Positions 16,157-24,869 of a stretch of 32,605 bases of DNA are shown piece by piece. Position numbers and translations under genes: made by a program. Below the pieces are notes generated by a model. That model saw only the letters and a list, made by a program, of their open reading frames with translations. It was not told the DNA's origin and searched no databases. How positions within the stretch are numbered: position 1 is the first letter of the stretch; each line of letters starts with the position of its first letter. This DNA is from Verrucomicrobiota bacterium (GTDB taxonomy: Bacteria > Verrucomicrobiota > Verrucomicrobiia > Verrucomicrobiales > DEV007), in contig PKCI01000155.1 of NCBI GenBank assembly GCA_002862135.1, positions 1-32,605 on the forward strand, given 5' to 3'.

Positions 16157-17626
16157 ATGAGCAAATTCGTCGCTATTTTAATCCTCACCGCTGCCTGCCT
16201 CCTCCCTGCACCTGCAGCAGAACGCCCGCCCAATGTCATCATCATTTTTACAGATGACCAGGGCTATGGTGATGTTGGCGTCTATGGCGCCAAGGGTTAC
16301 GAAACACCTCATCTCGACCGCATGGCAGCTGAAGGACGAAAGTTTACCCAGTGGTATGCTTCCCAGCCGGTTTGTTCAGCGTCCCGAACTGGCCTTCTCT
16401 CCGGTTGCTACTCCAACCGCATCGGTATCAGCGGAGCCCTGGGACCGGGCAGCCGTATCGGCATCAATCCGGAGGAGACGCTCCTCCCAGAACTTTTCAA
16501 GTCCAAAGGCTACGCCACTGCCATGTTCGGAAAGTGGCACCTAGGTGATCACGAGAAGTTCCTGCCTACGAATCACGGCTTCGAGGAGTATTTCGGTATC
16601 CCCTACTCTAACGACATGTGGCCGGAGCATCCCACGGCGAAACACTTCCCGCCACTTCCACTCATCGAGGGCACTGAACGTCTCCGCTCGGCTGACGAGC
16701 ACGATCAAAAGATGATGACCACCTGGCTGACCGCCCGCGCCGTCGACTTTATCAATCGCAATCGCACCAAGCCGTTTTTCCTTTACGTGCCGCATCCGCA
16801 GCCCCACGTCCCACTCTTCGCCAGTGATCGCTTTGCCGGCACCACCGAGAATGGCATCTACGGCGACGTCATTGCTGAGATTGACTGGTCCGTCGGAGAG
16901 ATTCTCAACGCGGTCAGCACCAACGGTCTCGACGAGGTTACTCTCGTCATTTTCACTTCCGACAATGGCCCCTGGCTTTCCTACGGGACTCACGCCGGAT
17001 CATCCGGCCCACTCCGCGAAGGTAAAGGCACTGCCTGGGAAGGCGGTGTCCGCGAACCGTGCATCATGCGCTGGCCCGGCAAGATTCCCGCGGGAACTGT
17101 CTGCAATATCCCGGCAATGAACATCGACCTCCTGCCCACCATTGCCGGTCTCATTGACGCCGATCTGCCTGAAAGAAAAATCGACGGCAAGGACATCTGG
17201 CCGATTCTTTCCGGCGAAGACGGAGCTGAAAGTCCACACGACGCCTACTGGTTCTACTACAAGCAGAACGAACTCCAGGCGGTCCTCGCTGACGGATGGA
17301 AACTTATCCTGCCACACTCCTACCGCACCCTCGGCGGTGGTCCCGGCGGGGATAACGGTCTGCCAGTTTCCTATTCCAACCTCAAACTGGAAGGCATTGA
17401 GCTTTATCACCTCGATAAAGACATCGCCGAGAGTAGCAATGTCGCCAAGGAACACCCCGAAAAGGTGGCTGAACTCATGAAACATGCGGAAGCGGCCCGC
17501 GCCGAACTTGGTGACAAGCTCACGAAAATCAAAGGCAGCGATCTCCGCGAACCCGGGCGCCTCACTGAGGAGGAAGGGAAAGCTCTCGACCTTCTCAATT
17601 GGCCGAACGGCAAGCCGAAGCGCTGA
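16157..17626 (+). CDS. Secreted type I sulfatase (formylglycine-dependent)
   Basis: A 489-residue arylsulfatase-type hydrolase that would remove sulfate esters, probably from marine polysaccharides or glycosaminoglycan-like polymers (substrate is inference). It has a signal peptide (1-21), the metal-binding start NVIIIFTDDQGYGDVG (D33 and D34), and the modification motif C73-S-A-S-R77 in PVCSASRTGLLSG. The cysteine becomes formylglycine in the family. AMFGKWHLG, the HPQPHVP block and FTSDNGPW supply further active-site and metal ligands. The standard motif is CxPSR; alanine replaces proline here, a variant found in some sulfatases. No maturation enzyme is in the window. No clear Shine-Dalgarno precedes the ATG. 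Confidence 0.94.
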   Translation: MSKFVAILILTAACLLPAPAAERPPNVIIIFTDDQGYGDVGVYGAKGYETPHLDRMAAEGRKFTQWYASQPVCSASRTGLLSGCYSNRIGISGALGPGSRIGINPEETLLPELFKSKGYATAMFGKWHLGDHEKFLPTNHGFEEYFGIPYSNDMWPEHPTAKHFPPLPLIEGTERLRSADEHDQKMMTTWLTARAVDFINRNRTKPFFLYVPHPQPHVPLFASDRFAGTTENGIYGDVIAEIDWSVGEILNAVSTNGLDEVTLVIFTSDNGPWLSYGTHAGSSGPLREGKGTAWEGGVREPCIMRWPGKIPAGTVCNIPAMNIDLLPTIAGLIDADLPERKIDGKDIWPILSGEDGAESPHDAYWFYYKQNELQAVLADGWKLILPHSYRTLGGGPGGDNGLPVSYSNLKLEGIELYHLDKDIAESSNVAKEHPEKVAELMKHAEAARAELGDKLTKIKGSDLREPGRLTEEEGKALDLLNWPNGKPKR

Positions 17627-17718
17627 ACCCTTCGCAATTCTCTACCGGCCAGATGGCTATCGTGAAGTGTCCGAAAAATCGCTGCCTAAACCGCAGTTTC
17701 GTGCCACATTAGCCGCCA

Positions 17719-18633
17719 ATGCACGCTCAAGACATTTTTGCGAAGCAATCACCGACTTTCTCCTTCGAATTTTTCCCCCCGAAAACCGAAGAATCGTCGC
17801 AGGCGCTTTACGAAACCATCTCCGAACTGGAAGATCATGAACCGGATTTCGTTAGCGTCACGTATGGTGCCGGCGGCTCAACCCGTGAGCTCACTAATGA
17901 TCTCGTTGTGCGTATCAAAAACTCAACTTCGCTCGATCCCATTCCACATCTCACCTGCGTTTGCCACCAGGAGTCCGACATCGAGTCGATCCTGACCCGC
18001 TACGCCGAGGAAGGTGTCAGCAACATTCTTGCACTCGGCGGCGACCCACCCCGCAACCTCGAAAACTACAACAAGGCTGACGATGCCTTCAAGCATGCCG
18101 CCGACCTCGTCCGCTTTATCAAGAATTTCTCGGAGACCGGCAACCATTCGGACGGCCGAGGTTTCGGCATCGGTGTCGCTGGTTTCCCGGAAGGACACCC
18201 TGGCACACCAAACCGCCTCAAAGAGATCGACTACCTCAAGGCCAAGGTAGATGAGGGCGCTGACTATATCGTGACTCAACTCTTCTTCAGCAACGAAGAT
18301 TTTCACGACTTTCGTGACCGTTGTGAGCTGGCTGGGATCAACATTCCTATTGTCGCCGGCATCATGCCCGTAACTTCGACCAAGGGCATGGAGCGCATGG
18401 CTGACCTCGCTGCCGGTGCCCGCTTCCCGGCCAAACTGCTTCGCGCACTCAATCGCGCCAGTGGCGCCGACGCCGTCGAAAAAGTTGGCATTCACTACGC
18501 CACCGAACAATGCTCCAATTTGCTAGAGAACAATGTCAGCGGGATTCATTTCTACACACTGAATAAATCCCACGCGACGCGCGAAATCTACGCCAACTTG
18601 GGCATTCGCACCTCCGCTGCTCTCGGCGCCTAG
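17719..18633 (+). CDS. metF: Methylenetetrahydrofolate reductase
   Basis: MetF reduces 5,10-methylene-THF to 5-methyl-THF for methionine synthesis, with FAD. The product has 304 residues, as expected. Visible landmarks are FSFEFFPPKTEE (14-25, with the catalytic glutamate in the EFFPP region), FVSVTYGAGGSTRE, NILALGGDPP, GVAGFPEGHP and YIVTQLFFSNEDF. All are in the normal order for the TIM-barrel enzyme. It starts at ATG 17719, 92 bp after the sulfatase stop. The next gene, encoding a parvulin, begins 12 bp after its stop, so the two are probably co-transcribed. I found no SAM or cobalamin riboswitch signature in the short leader. Confidence 0.96.
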   Translation: MHAQDIFAKQSPTFSFEFFPPKTEESSQALYETISELEDHEPDFVSVTYGAGGSTRELTNDLVVRIKNSTSLDPIPHLTCVCHQESDIESILTRYAEEGVSNILALGGDPPRNLENYNKADDAFKHAADLVRFIKNFSETGNHSDGRGFGIGVAGFPEGHPGTPNRLKEIDYLKAKVDEGADYIVTQLFFSNEDFHDFRDRCELAGINIPIVAGIMPVTSTKGMERMADLAAGARFPAKLLRALNRASGADAVEKVGIHYATEQCSNLLENNVSGIHFYTLNKSHATREIYANLGIRTSAALGA

Positions 18634-18645
18634 TCCTGATTCAGC

Positions 18646-19680
18646 ATGAAGAAATTCCCCTGGCGCAGCCTCCTTTACGCGGCCGTGTTAGGTTACCTTC
18701 TGCTTGACCTTAAAGTCTTCAACGGACCGCTCAAGCGATCCTTCACTGAGCGTCGGGACGAAGCCGTCGAGGCTGCGAAGAAGCATCGCTGGGTAGCGAT
18801 TGTGAATCGGGAACCTATCACCAGCGACCAGCTTGACGTCGCAGTTTTCCGCCATCTTTATCAGCGAGGCAAAGACTACTCCGAGATTCCTGACAAGAAC
18901 CTCACTATGATTCGCCGGGCCGTTCTCCAGTCGCTCATCGACGAAGCCCTAGTGCGTCATTATGCCGACGGCGAGAAATTTACCGCGCCGCAGGATGAGA
19001 TCGATAACTTCATCGAAGCTTGGGAAACACAGTTCATCGACGATGCAGATCTGGCCGAACGGTCTAAGCTGCAAAAGCTCTCACTAGAAGAGCGCAACGC
19101 GGAGCTCGCCCGTATCTGGTCTCGCAAGCGCTGGCTGGAGCAGCGGATCGAACCTGGTGTCGATGTGACAGACCGGGAGGTTCGTGAATGGTTCGACGCT
19201 AATCGGGAAACCGGAGCAGGATTTGTAGAGCCAGAGAAAATCAGGGCACGGCAAATCTTTATCAGCACTGTTGAAGACGACGATGAGGCGCACGAACAAC
19301 TTGCCCGCGACATTCATTCCGGGTTGACCAAAGGGGAAAAATCTTTCGAAGATCTCGCCAGGGAATTCTCCGAGGATCCGCGCACCGCTAAACGCGGCGG
19401 AGACCTGAACTGGTTTGCCCGCGACCGCGTCTCAAAGAAGTTTTCAAAAACAGTCTTTGCCCTGGAAAAGGGCGACGTCAGTGAACCCTTCAAAACCGAC
19501 ATCGGTTGGCATATCGTCGAAGTCACCGACTACCAGCCCGCACGCCCGGTCGAATTCCAAGACGTTGCTGATGAGATTCGTTTTCACCTCGAGGCCGAAC
19601 GTAGCGCGGACACGATTAAGCAGCTCATGAAAAAGCTGCGAACCGTCGCGAACATCCGCCTGTTCCCGGAGCACATCTAA
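18646..19680 (+). CDS. Membrane-anchored parvulin-type peptidyl-prolyl isomerase (SurA/PpiC-like)
   Basis: A 344-residue envelope foldase. One N-terminal hydrophobic helix (about 7-24) acts as anchor or signal. A SurA-like helical chaperone region follows (about 48-185), with NREPITSDQLD typical of SurA_N domains. A single PpiC parvulin domain (about 195-300) has ARQIFIST, FEDLAREFSEDPRTAKRGGD and a later GWHIVEVTD. The family speeds proline isomerisation and helps fold secreted and outer-membrane proteins. It is 12 bp downstream of metF. Its TAA overlaps the TAG of the convergent HNH gene, so the two coding regions overlap by four bases and leave no room for a terminator. Confidence 0.9.
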   Translation: MKKFPWRSLLYAAVLGYLLLDLKVFNGPLKRSFTERRDEAVEAAKKHRWVAIVNREPITSDQLDVAVFRHLYQRGKDYSEIPDKNLTMIRRAVLQSLIDEALVRHYADGEKFTAPQDEIDNFIEAWETQFIDDADLAERSKLQKLSLEERNAELARIWSRKRWLEQRIEPGVDVTDREVREWFDANRETGAGFVEPEKIRARQIFISTVEDDDEAHEQLARDIHSGLTKGEKSFEDLAREFSEDPRTAKRGGDLNWFARDRVSKKFSKTVFALEKGDVSEPFKTDIGWHIVEVTDYQPARPVEFQDVADEIRFHLEAERSADTIKQLMKKLRTVANIRLFPEHI

Positions 19681-19973
19681 TCCCGAGGCGCCCGATTCCT
19701 CGAGCGAAATTCGGGAGGTCGCTTGCTGACCCAATTTACGAATCGGGCAATTTCCTCGTTTCCCCTCAGAGCTTCGATCGTGTTGTAAACTCTCGCCAGT
19801 TCGGTCTCGGAAAAACGGCTGTGAATCTTGCTATGACAGATTGTGTGCAGCACCGCAATCGGCCCATGCTTTCCGCCGCGAAGTTTTGGCACCAAATGAT
19901 GACGACTCTCGAGTTCCGGCGGGATCGGCCGGTCGCAGAGCGGACAAATTTTCCAGTCTTCAGAGCCTGACAT
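19677..19973 (-). CDS. Small HNH-domain protein
   Basis: A 98-residue protein from ATG 19973. It carries CPLCDRPIP (C10, C13), then HHLVPKLRGGKHG (H25/H26), then LHTICHSKIHSRF (C46, H51). This is the order of an HNH nuclease fold with a structural zinc site. It starts 14 bases inside the end of the aldehyde dehydrogenase gene, in another frame, which implies coupling. The frame is open further upstream but would lie deeper in that gene, so the internal ATG is preferred. Free-standing HNH proteins of this size are common and mostly uncharacterised; it may cut DNA or be a metal-binding relic. Confidence 0.8.
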   Translation of the reverse strand: MSGSEDWKICPLCDRPIPPELESRHHLVPKLRGGKHGPIAVLHTICHSKIHSRFSETELARVYNTIEALRGNEEIARFVNWVSKRPPEFRSRNRAPRD

Positions 19974-21423
19974 AGGGTAACAGTCCCTGCACACCGCCTT
20001 CACGACCAAAGCCGCTTTCTTTGTAGCCACCAAAAGGACTCGTCGGGTCGAACTTGTTAAAGGTGTTACCCCAGATCACCCCGGCTCTGAGCTGGTCGGC
20101 CATCTTAAAAATGCGACTGCCCTTATCCGTCCAGATACCGGCACTGAGTCCGTAACAGGTGTCATTGGCCCGGGCCACCGCCTCAGCAGGCGTGCGAAAC
20201 GTCATCACGCTGAGGACCGGTCCGAAGATTTCTTCGCGGGCAATGCGATGGCTCGCGCTGACGCCGGTAAAGAAAGACGGACGGCACCAGAACCCTTCCC
20301 CCGGCAACTCACAGCTGGAAGCATGCAGCTCAGCGCCTTCGTTGAGCCCGGCTCCAATCAGTTGATTGATCCGGCCCAATTGCTCCTTCGAATTGATCGC
20401 CCCTATGTCGGTATTCTTATCGAGAGGATCACCAACGCGGAGAGTTTCAATGCGCCGCTCGAGCCGTGATACGAACTCATCGTGGATTGACTCTTGGAGA
20501 AGCAGGCGACTACCGGCACAACAAACGTGCCCCTGGTTGAAAAAGATCCCGTTGATCACTCCTTCCACCGCCTGCTCTATCGGAGCATCTTCAAAAACGA
20601 TATTCGCCGCCTTACCGCCCAATTCGAGCGTCAGCTTTTTCTCCGTGCCCGCCACCGCTGCCGCGATGGATTTACCGACCCCAGTTGAACCAGTGAACGC
20701 CACCTTGCCCACATCCGGATGCTCCACCACAGCCGCGCCAATCTCACCGGCACCGGTAACAATATTTACCACTCCCGGTGGAAGCTGCGCTTCTTCGAAA
20801 ATTTCGGCGAGGTGCATGGCCGTCACCGAAGTCGTCTCTGCCGGTTTCAAAACTACCGTGTTTCCACAAGCTAGAGCCGGAGCAATTTTCCAGGCAGCCA
20901 TCAGCAGCGGAAAGTTCCACGGAATGACCTGCCCGGCCACGCCAACGGGCTGAGGCGATTTCCCGGGGAACGCATAGTCAAGTTTGTCAGCCCAGCCGGC
21001 GTAGTAGAAAAAATGAGCTGCGACAAGCGGCAGATCGACGTCGCGACTTTCCTTGATCGGCTTGCCGCCGTCCATCGATTCGAGAATGGCCAACTCGCGG
21101 GCTTTCTCCTGTATGATCCGGGCAATTCGGAAAAGATACTTGCCGCGCTCGGCACCTGACATAGGACCCCAGACTTTTTCGTAAGCCCGACGAGCACTGC
21201 GCACCGCCGCATTCACATCCGCCTGCTCCGCCTTCGCGATGCGAGTCAGTTGTCTACCCGTCGCCGGATTGACTGACCGAAAGTGCTTCCCGTTCTTTGG
21301 AGCCACGAACTTGCCGTTGATGAATAATTCATACTTCGATTTCAAAGGAACGGGTGTCGTCTCGGGCGCGGGCGCATATTCCCATCCTCCTTCAAACTTC
21401 AATTCTGCCACGTTCTTACTCAT
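19960..21423 (-). CDS. Aldehyde dehydrogenase family protein
   Basis: A 487-residue NAD(P)-dependent aldehyde dehydrogenase. The Rossmann site is VAFTGSTGVGKSIA (241-254). Active-site elements are IPWNFP with N170, K193 in VLKPAE, E267 in LELGGKAAN and the catalytic cysteine C301 in FNQGHVCCAGSR. The C-terminal NTFNKFDPTSPFGGYKESG is also standard. It starts at ATG 21423 (MSKNVAEL); a TTG nine bases upstream is possible. It lies 50 bp after deoC, whose product releases acetaldehyde, so it probably oxidises that acetaldehyde to acetate. Substrate is inferred from context only. Confidence 0.93.
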   Translation of the reverse strand: MSKNVAELKFEGGWEYAPAPETTPVPLKSKYELFINGKFVAPKNGKHFRSVNPATGRQLTRIAKAEQADVNAAVRSARRAYEKVWGPMSGAERGKYLFRIARIIQEKARELAILESMDGGKPIKESRDVDLPLVAAHFFYYAGWADKLDYAFPGKSPQPVGVAGQVIPWNFPLLMAAWKIAPALACGNTVVLKPAETTSVTAMHLAEIFEEAQLPPGVVNIVTGAGEIGAAVVEHPDVGKVAFTGSTGVGKSIAAAVAGTEKKLTLELGGKAANIVFEDAPIEQAVEGVINGIFFNQGHVCCAGSRLLLQESIHDEFVSRLERRIETLRVGDPLDKNTDIGAINSKEQLGRINQLIGAGLNEGAELHASSCELPGEGFWCRPSFFTGVSASHRIAREEIFGPVLSVMTFRTPAEAVARANDTCYGLSAGIWTDKGSRIFKMADQLRAGVIWGNTFNKFDPTSPFGGYKESGFGREGGVQGLLPYVRL

Positions 21424-21473
21424 CCTAACCAATCATTATAACCTAATACTCAATTACTGCAGCAGCAGCGCAT

Positions 21474-22373
21474 TCATCCATTAGAAAAGTAATCTGCGCT
21501 TTGATAGTTTCCATCGACCAACTTGGCGAGTTGCAGTTCCACATCGCCAAGCAACGAACTCGCGCCAAAACGGAACAGATCCGGGGTCAGCCAATCGTTA
21601 CCCACTGTCTCCTTCACCATGACGAGATACTGCAGTGCCTGCTTCGCGGTTCGAATTCCTCCAGCAGGCTTCACGCCGATCTTCTTTCCGGTAGCCAGGT
21701 AGTGATCCCGGACTGTCTCGACCATCACCAGTGTTACCGGCAACGTCGCTGCCGGCGAAACCTTACCGGTCGACGTCTTAATAAAATCGGCTCCTGCTTC
21801 GATGGCTAATTGGCTCACCAGCCTGACATTGTCATAAGTTTGCAGCTCTCCGGTTTCAAAAATCACCTTCAGGTGTGCTTTTCCGCAGGCTTTTTTCACC
21901 GCGGCAATTTCATCGAATACCTCAGCCAACCCACCTTCGAGGAACGTCCCTCGGCTGATCACCATATCGATTTCAGCAGCACCGGAATTCACCGCATCTT
22001 TCACATCAGCGAGACGGAGCTTGAGAGGATATTGTCCTGAAGGGAAACCCGTTGCCACGGAAGCTACCGGAATTCCGCTTCCCTCCAGTTCTTTGACGGC
22101 ATGCGCCACCTGGTTTGGATAAACGCAAACAGCGGCACAGGGCGGGCAGTCATACTTCGCCAGCATCGGCTGGCGGGCCTTGCGGCAAAGATGAATCACC
22201 TTGCCTTTCGAATCTGCTCCTTCCAGCGTGGTTAGATCCATCATCGCCACGGCCATCTTGAGACCCTGAGTCTTGGCCTCATTCTTGATAGAACGCTTCG
22301 TGAACTTAGCGGCACGCTCTTCTACCCCGATCTGGTCAACGCGGGGCACAGGGAATTTCAAAGCAAAAGACAT
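21474..22373 (-). CDS. deoC: Deoxyribose-phosphate aldolase
   Basis: DeoC cleaves 2-deoxyribose 5-phosphate to glyceraldehyde 3-phosphate and acetaldehyde, in deoxynucleoside breakdown. The 299-residue length fits the longer bacterial form. The Schiff-base lysine is K199 in GADFIKTSTGK, the second active-site lysine is K235 in IGVKPAGGIRT, and the partner aspartate is D136 in AEIDMVIS. An N-terminal extension of about 60 residues and a CPPCAAVCV segment (76-84), giving three cysteines in that loop, precede the core. It begins a leftward run of deoC, aldehyde dehydrogenase and HNH gene. No deoxynucleoside phosphorylase, kinase or transporter is in the window. Confidence 0.96.
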   Translation of the reverse strand: MSFALKFPVPRVDQIGVEERAAKFTKRSIKNEAKTQGLKMAVAMMDLTTLEGADSKGKVIHLCRKARQPMLAKYDCPPCAAVCVYPNQVAHAVKELEGSGIPVASVATGFPSGQYPLKLRLADVKDAVNSGAAEIDMVISRGTFLEGGLAEVFDEIAAVKKACGKAHLKVIFETGELQTYDNVRLVSQLAIEAGADFIKTSTGKVSPAATLPVTLVMVETVRDHYLATGKKIGVKPAGGIRTAKQALQYLVMVKETVGNDWLTPDLFRFGASSLLGDVELQLAKLVDGNYQSADYFSNG

Positions 22374-22406
22374 AGTGAAATGCGAGGCCGGGTCAGTATC
22401 CCCAAA

Positions 22407-23222
22407 TCAGCACATCCTGACCATATCTTTTACGAGTTGAAAGTAGAGATAAAAAAGCCCACGCCATGAGTAGCGCACCGTCTCCGCAGTTTCCCCGGGC
22501 TCAATCAATCCGGCGTCGAGATTGTGTCGAATCTGCTGACCAGTTTCTTTCTCAATAAGAGACACGAGCGCTTCAGCCTTCTCTTTTACCACGAGGTCTT
22601 CTACCTTAAGTGCACGTAACCAGTCGCGATGAGATTCCAGCAAATCCTCGAACGACTCTGAGTGCGGTTTCTGCCGCATCAGCACATCTGGAGCAATCTT
22701 CATCGGGCTGCTGAAAGGAATGTCTGTCGTCCGAATGATACGCCCGTCGTCGAGACGCGAAGTCACTGACAAACTGACCCACCCCACGCCATCCTGTTCG
22801 GACAGGGAAATGGCGGCTTCCGCCTTTTCACCTTCATGTTGAAAGAGTCGGTAAAACTGGTTCATGCCGTCCCAGTCCCAACCGGTGTCGGCCACGTATT
22901 CAAACCCAGCGGCCTCAACTTCTTCAGTCAGTTCCGTCAGGGCCGGGAAGCGGGAATGTCCGGGAGGTGGCTGCTGCTCAAGCGGGCGTCGAACTGGCAG
23001 ACGGACATGACGAACCCGCGTCAAAAGCTCCACCCACGGCAGCATAAACCACAGCATAAGGCCACAGACACCGGCCAGAACGCTCTCGGTCGGCAGGTAA
23101 AACGCGAGAAAGGTGGCCGCAAGAATCCCTAGAGCTCCCAACTTGCGGAACATACGATGGTTAAAACTGCGAAGCGCGACGGAGAATACCACCACGCCTA
23201 GGACGATGAGCAATTCTGTCAT
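22407..23222 (-). CDS. Membrane-anchored hypothetical protein
   Basis: From ATG 23222 the product has 271 residues. Residues 3-18, 27-43 and 48-66 are hydrophobic and probably form three membrane helices. A basic, proline-rich linker (about 70-90, with RRPLEQQPPPGHSR) follows, then a soluble domain with WDWDGMNQFYRLFQHEG and VGWVSLSVTSRLDDGR. The soluble part looks like a mixed alpha/beta domain, but I do not recognise the family. It ends 33 bp before deoC on the same strand. Function cannot be inferred from neighbours. Confidence 0.7.
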   Translation of the reverse strand: MTELLIVLGVVVFSVALRSFNHRMFRKLGALGILAATFLAFYLPTESVLAGVCGLMLWFMLPWVELLTRVRHVRLPVRRPLEQQPPPGHSRFPALTELTEEVEAAGFEYVADTGWDWDGMNQFYRLFQHEGEKAEAAISLSEQDGVGWVSLSVTSRLDDGRIIRTTDIPFSSPMKIAPDVLMRQKPHSESFEDLLESHRDWLRALKVEDLVVKEKAEALVSLIEKETGQQIRHNLDAGLIEPGETAETVRYSWRGLFYLYFQLVKDMVRMC

Positions 23223-23306
23223 GAATGGGTCAACTTTAAGAGGGCGCAACCTACCCGCCAACTAACCGAGCTAAAAGTGGAAATTTCGCGGGACGGAGCT
23301 GGCAGC

Positions 23307-24128
23307 TCACTCCGCATTCAGAATAGCAACCAGCTCAACCTCGAGGGCACCAATGATATCGTTGTGTCCTGCCCGGCGCACTGGAACAAAATCGACGACC
23401 CGACCGGACTCATCCCGACCGGCCAGCGCCTCGCCCATTTCATATGGAACAAGATTATCCGCATCGCCGTGGAAAATGGTGACCATTGAATCGCCCCTAT
23501 CCACCAACGCGTCGATCGAAACTTCGTTGTCGTAGTGGTGGTTCAAAAGTTTGGAGAGCAAGCCTCCCACCGAACGCTCCGCCATCGCCTGCATCGTCGT
23601 GAAAGGTGAAACCGCTACGACTCGATTCCATCCATGGCGATTGGCAGAATCCAGCGCGACCGCGCACCCCAGCGAATGGCCCATTCCACTCGACCGATTC
23701 ATAAGTGCTTCGGGATTCAACGCCAACTGCCTTGCCACAACCGGGATGGCATCATCAACGGACTGAAAGATCGCCTTTGGCCCCGGTCTCCCGCTGTTGA
23801 AGCCATACCCCGGATAGTCGAACAGGACGAAAGCATGATTGGCTGAGGGGTCCGCTTTCTCAACCAGACTCACCCAGTCCAACGCTACGGAACCATTGCC
23901 ACCAAACAACCACCAGACCCGGTCTGGAAAGCTCGCTCCGTCCCGCTTCAGTAAATACACCCACTGCTTTTTACCGTCCGAGTCATAGGAGTGGGCCGTG
24001 ACTTTTTCAAGCAGGGGCGTATTCGCCACATAGCTCCGCGGAAAGTAGATCATCCTCCCCTGACCCAGGAAGAACATCAGGAGAAAAAACAGGACCAGTG
24101 CGAGGATGACGAGCAGGAACACTTTCAT
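23307..24128 (-). CDS. Membrane-anchored alpha/beta hydrolase
   Basis: A 273-residue protein from ATG 24128 with one N-terminal membrane helix (3-21) and an alpha/beta-hydrolase domain. The nucleophile elbow is GHSLG (150-154, S152). Probable acid and base are D224 in FHGDADNLVP and H255 in RRAGHNDI. FDYPGYGFNSGRPG (103-116) is the oxyanion-side segment typical of the BAAT/ABHD-like group. An extended N-terminus (20 residues) is possible in the same frame but lacks sense as a signal. The likely role is lipase, esterase or peptidase activity at the membrane, substrate unknown. Confidence 0.85.
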   Translation of the reverse strand: MKVFLLVILALVLFFLLMFFLGQGRMIYFPRSYVANTPLLEKVTAHSYDSDGKKQWVYLLKRDGASFPDRVWWLFGGNGSVALDWVSLVEKADPSANHAFVLFDYPGYGFNSGRPGPKAIFQSVDDAIPVVARQLALNPEALMNRSSGMGHSLGCAVALDSANRHGWNRVVAVSPFTTMQAMAERSVGGLLSKLLNHHYDNEVSIDALVDRGDSMVTIFHGDADNLVPYEMGEALAGRDESGRVVDFVPVRRAGHNDIIGALEVELVAILNAE

Positions 24129-24213
24129 CGATTGCGGAAAATCAGCCTCCGAAAAAGCCTTCCGGCGCGCAAGACCAAACCTGGACAACCCTGAAGCTTG
24201 TTAATCTCTGCCA

Positions 24214-24861
24214 CTACTCTTCCTTACGACGAAAGATGGCGACATGACGGTCCACTGACTTGCCCTCGGTTTGCAGTTCGCGTGTCTCCGGATTGAACTC
24301 TGTTCGAATCAACTCTCCGCCGAGGCGCTGAATCGCTTCGAGGGCCAACTCGTGCTCCTTATCGAAGTAACTTGTGATAATCAACCGACCGTCATCACCG
24401 AGCTTGGCCAGCGCCTGATCGTAAATCTCTTCCCAGGTCCTCGCGCTGTGCCAGTAGTTTTGATGTCGCATAAAGACGAGGTCAAAGTCCTCCCCCATCT
24501 CCGCGTGTTGATCCAACTTACTGGCATCGCCTGTCATGAAGTCACATTCGCGACTACCCGGACGATCTTTGAATTCCCTCTTACCGCCATAGCGTCGCTG
24601 CGCATCCGCAATTTCCCGTGCACGCACATCGATACCGGTCAACTTAACCGCACTTTCGGAGGGCCCTTTCAACTCAGCAATGAAATCCGTCAGGACCTCT
24701 GCCTCCCGGCAGTCCCCGCAGGCTACGTCGAGCACTCGTGCCTCATCGCGCTTGGCGAGGTGGCGGCGAACGGTGTCGGCATCATCACCCATGACCCTGC
24801 GGAGCATTTTCCGCAGATGGGCGAGATCTTCCTCGGTTTCAGCCAGGTATTTCCGGGACAT
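24214..24861 (-). CDS. Class I SAM-dependent methyltransferase
   Basis: A 215-residue protein with the Rossmann-type methyltransferase core. Motif I is RVLDVACGDCREAEVL (42-57), the acidic loop is LTGIDVRAREIADA, a motif resembling post-I is DFMTGDASKL, and motif IV-like LVFMRHQNYWHS follows. The N-terminal 40 residues are helical and charged. The substrate cannot be told. It starts eight bases after the stop of the DUF3500 gene on the same strand, so the two are probably translated from one message. This start (MSRKYLAETEE) has no competing upstream codon of note. Confidence 0.87.
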   Translation of the reverse strand: MSRKYLAETEEDLAHLRKMLRRVMGDDADTVRRHLAKRDEARVLDVACGDCREAEVLTDFIAELKGPSESAVKLTGIDVRAREIADAQRRYGGKREFKDRPGSRECDFMTGDASKLDQHAEMGEDFDLVFMRHQNYWHSARTWEEIYDQALAKLGDDGRLIITSYFDKEHELALEAIQRLGGELIRTEFNPETRELQTEGKSVDRHVAIFRRKEE

Positions 24862-24869
24862 CAGGCGAA

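Noticed and set aside
17627-17718. SAM or cobalamin riboswitch before metF
   Set aside because: The leader is only 92 bp and shows none of the conserved core elements I could look for.
18960-19313. Serine-rich reverse frames opposite the parvulin gene
   Set aside because: Low-complexity Ser/Arg composition is typical of the complementary strand of a charged coding sequence.
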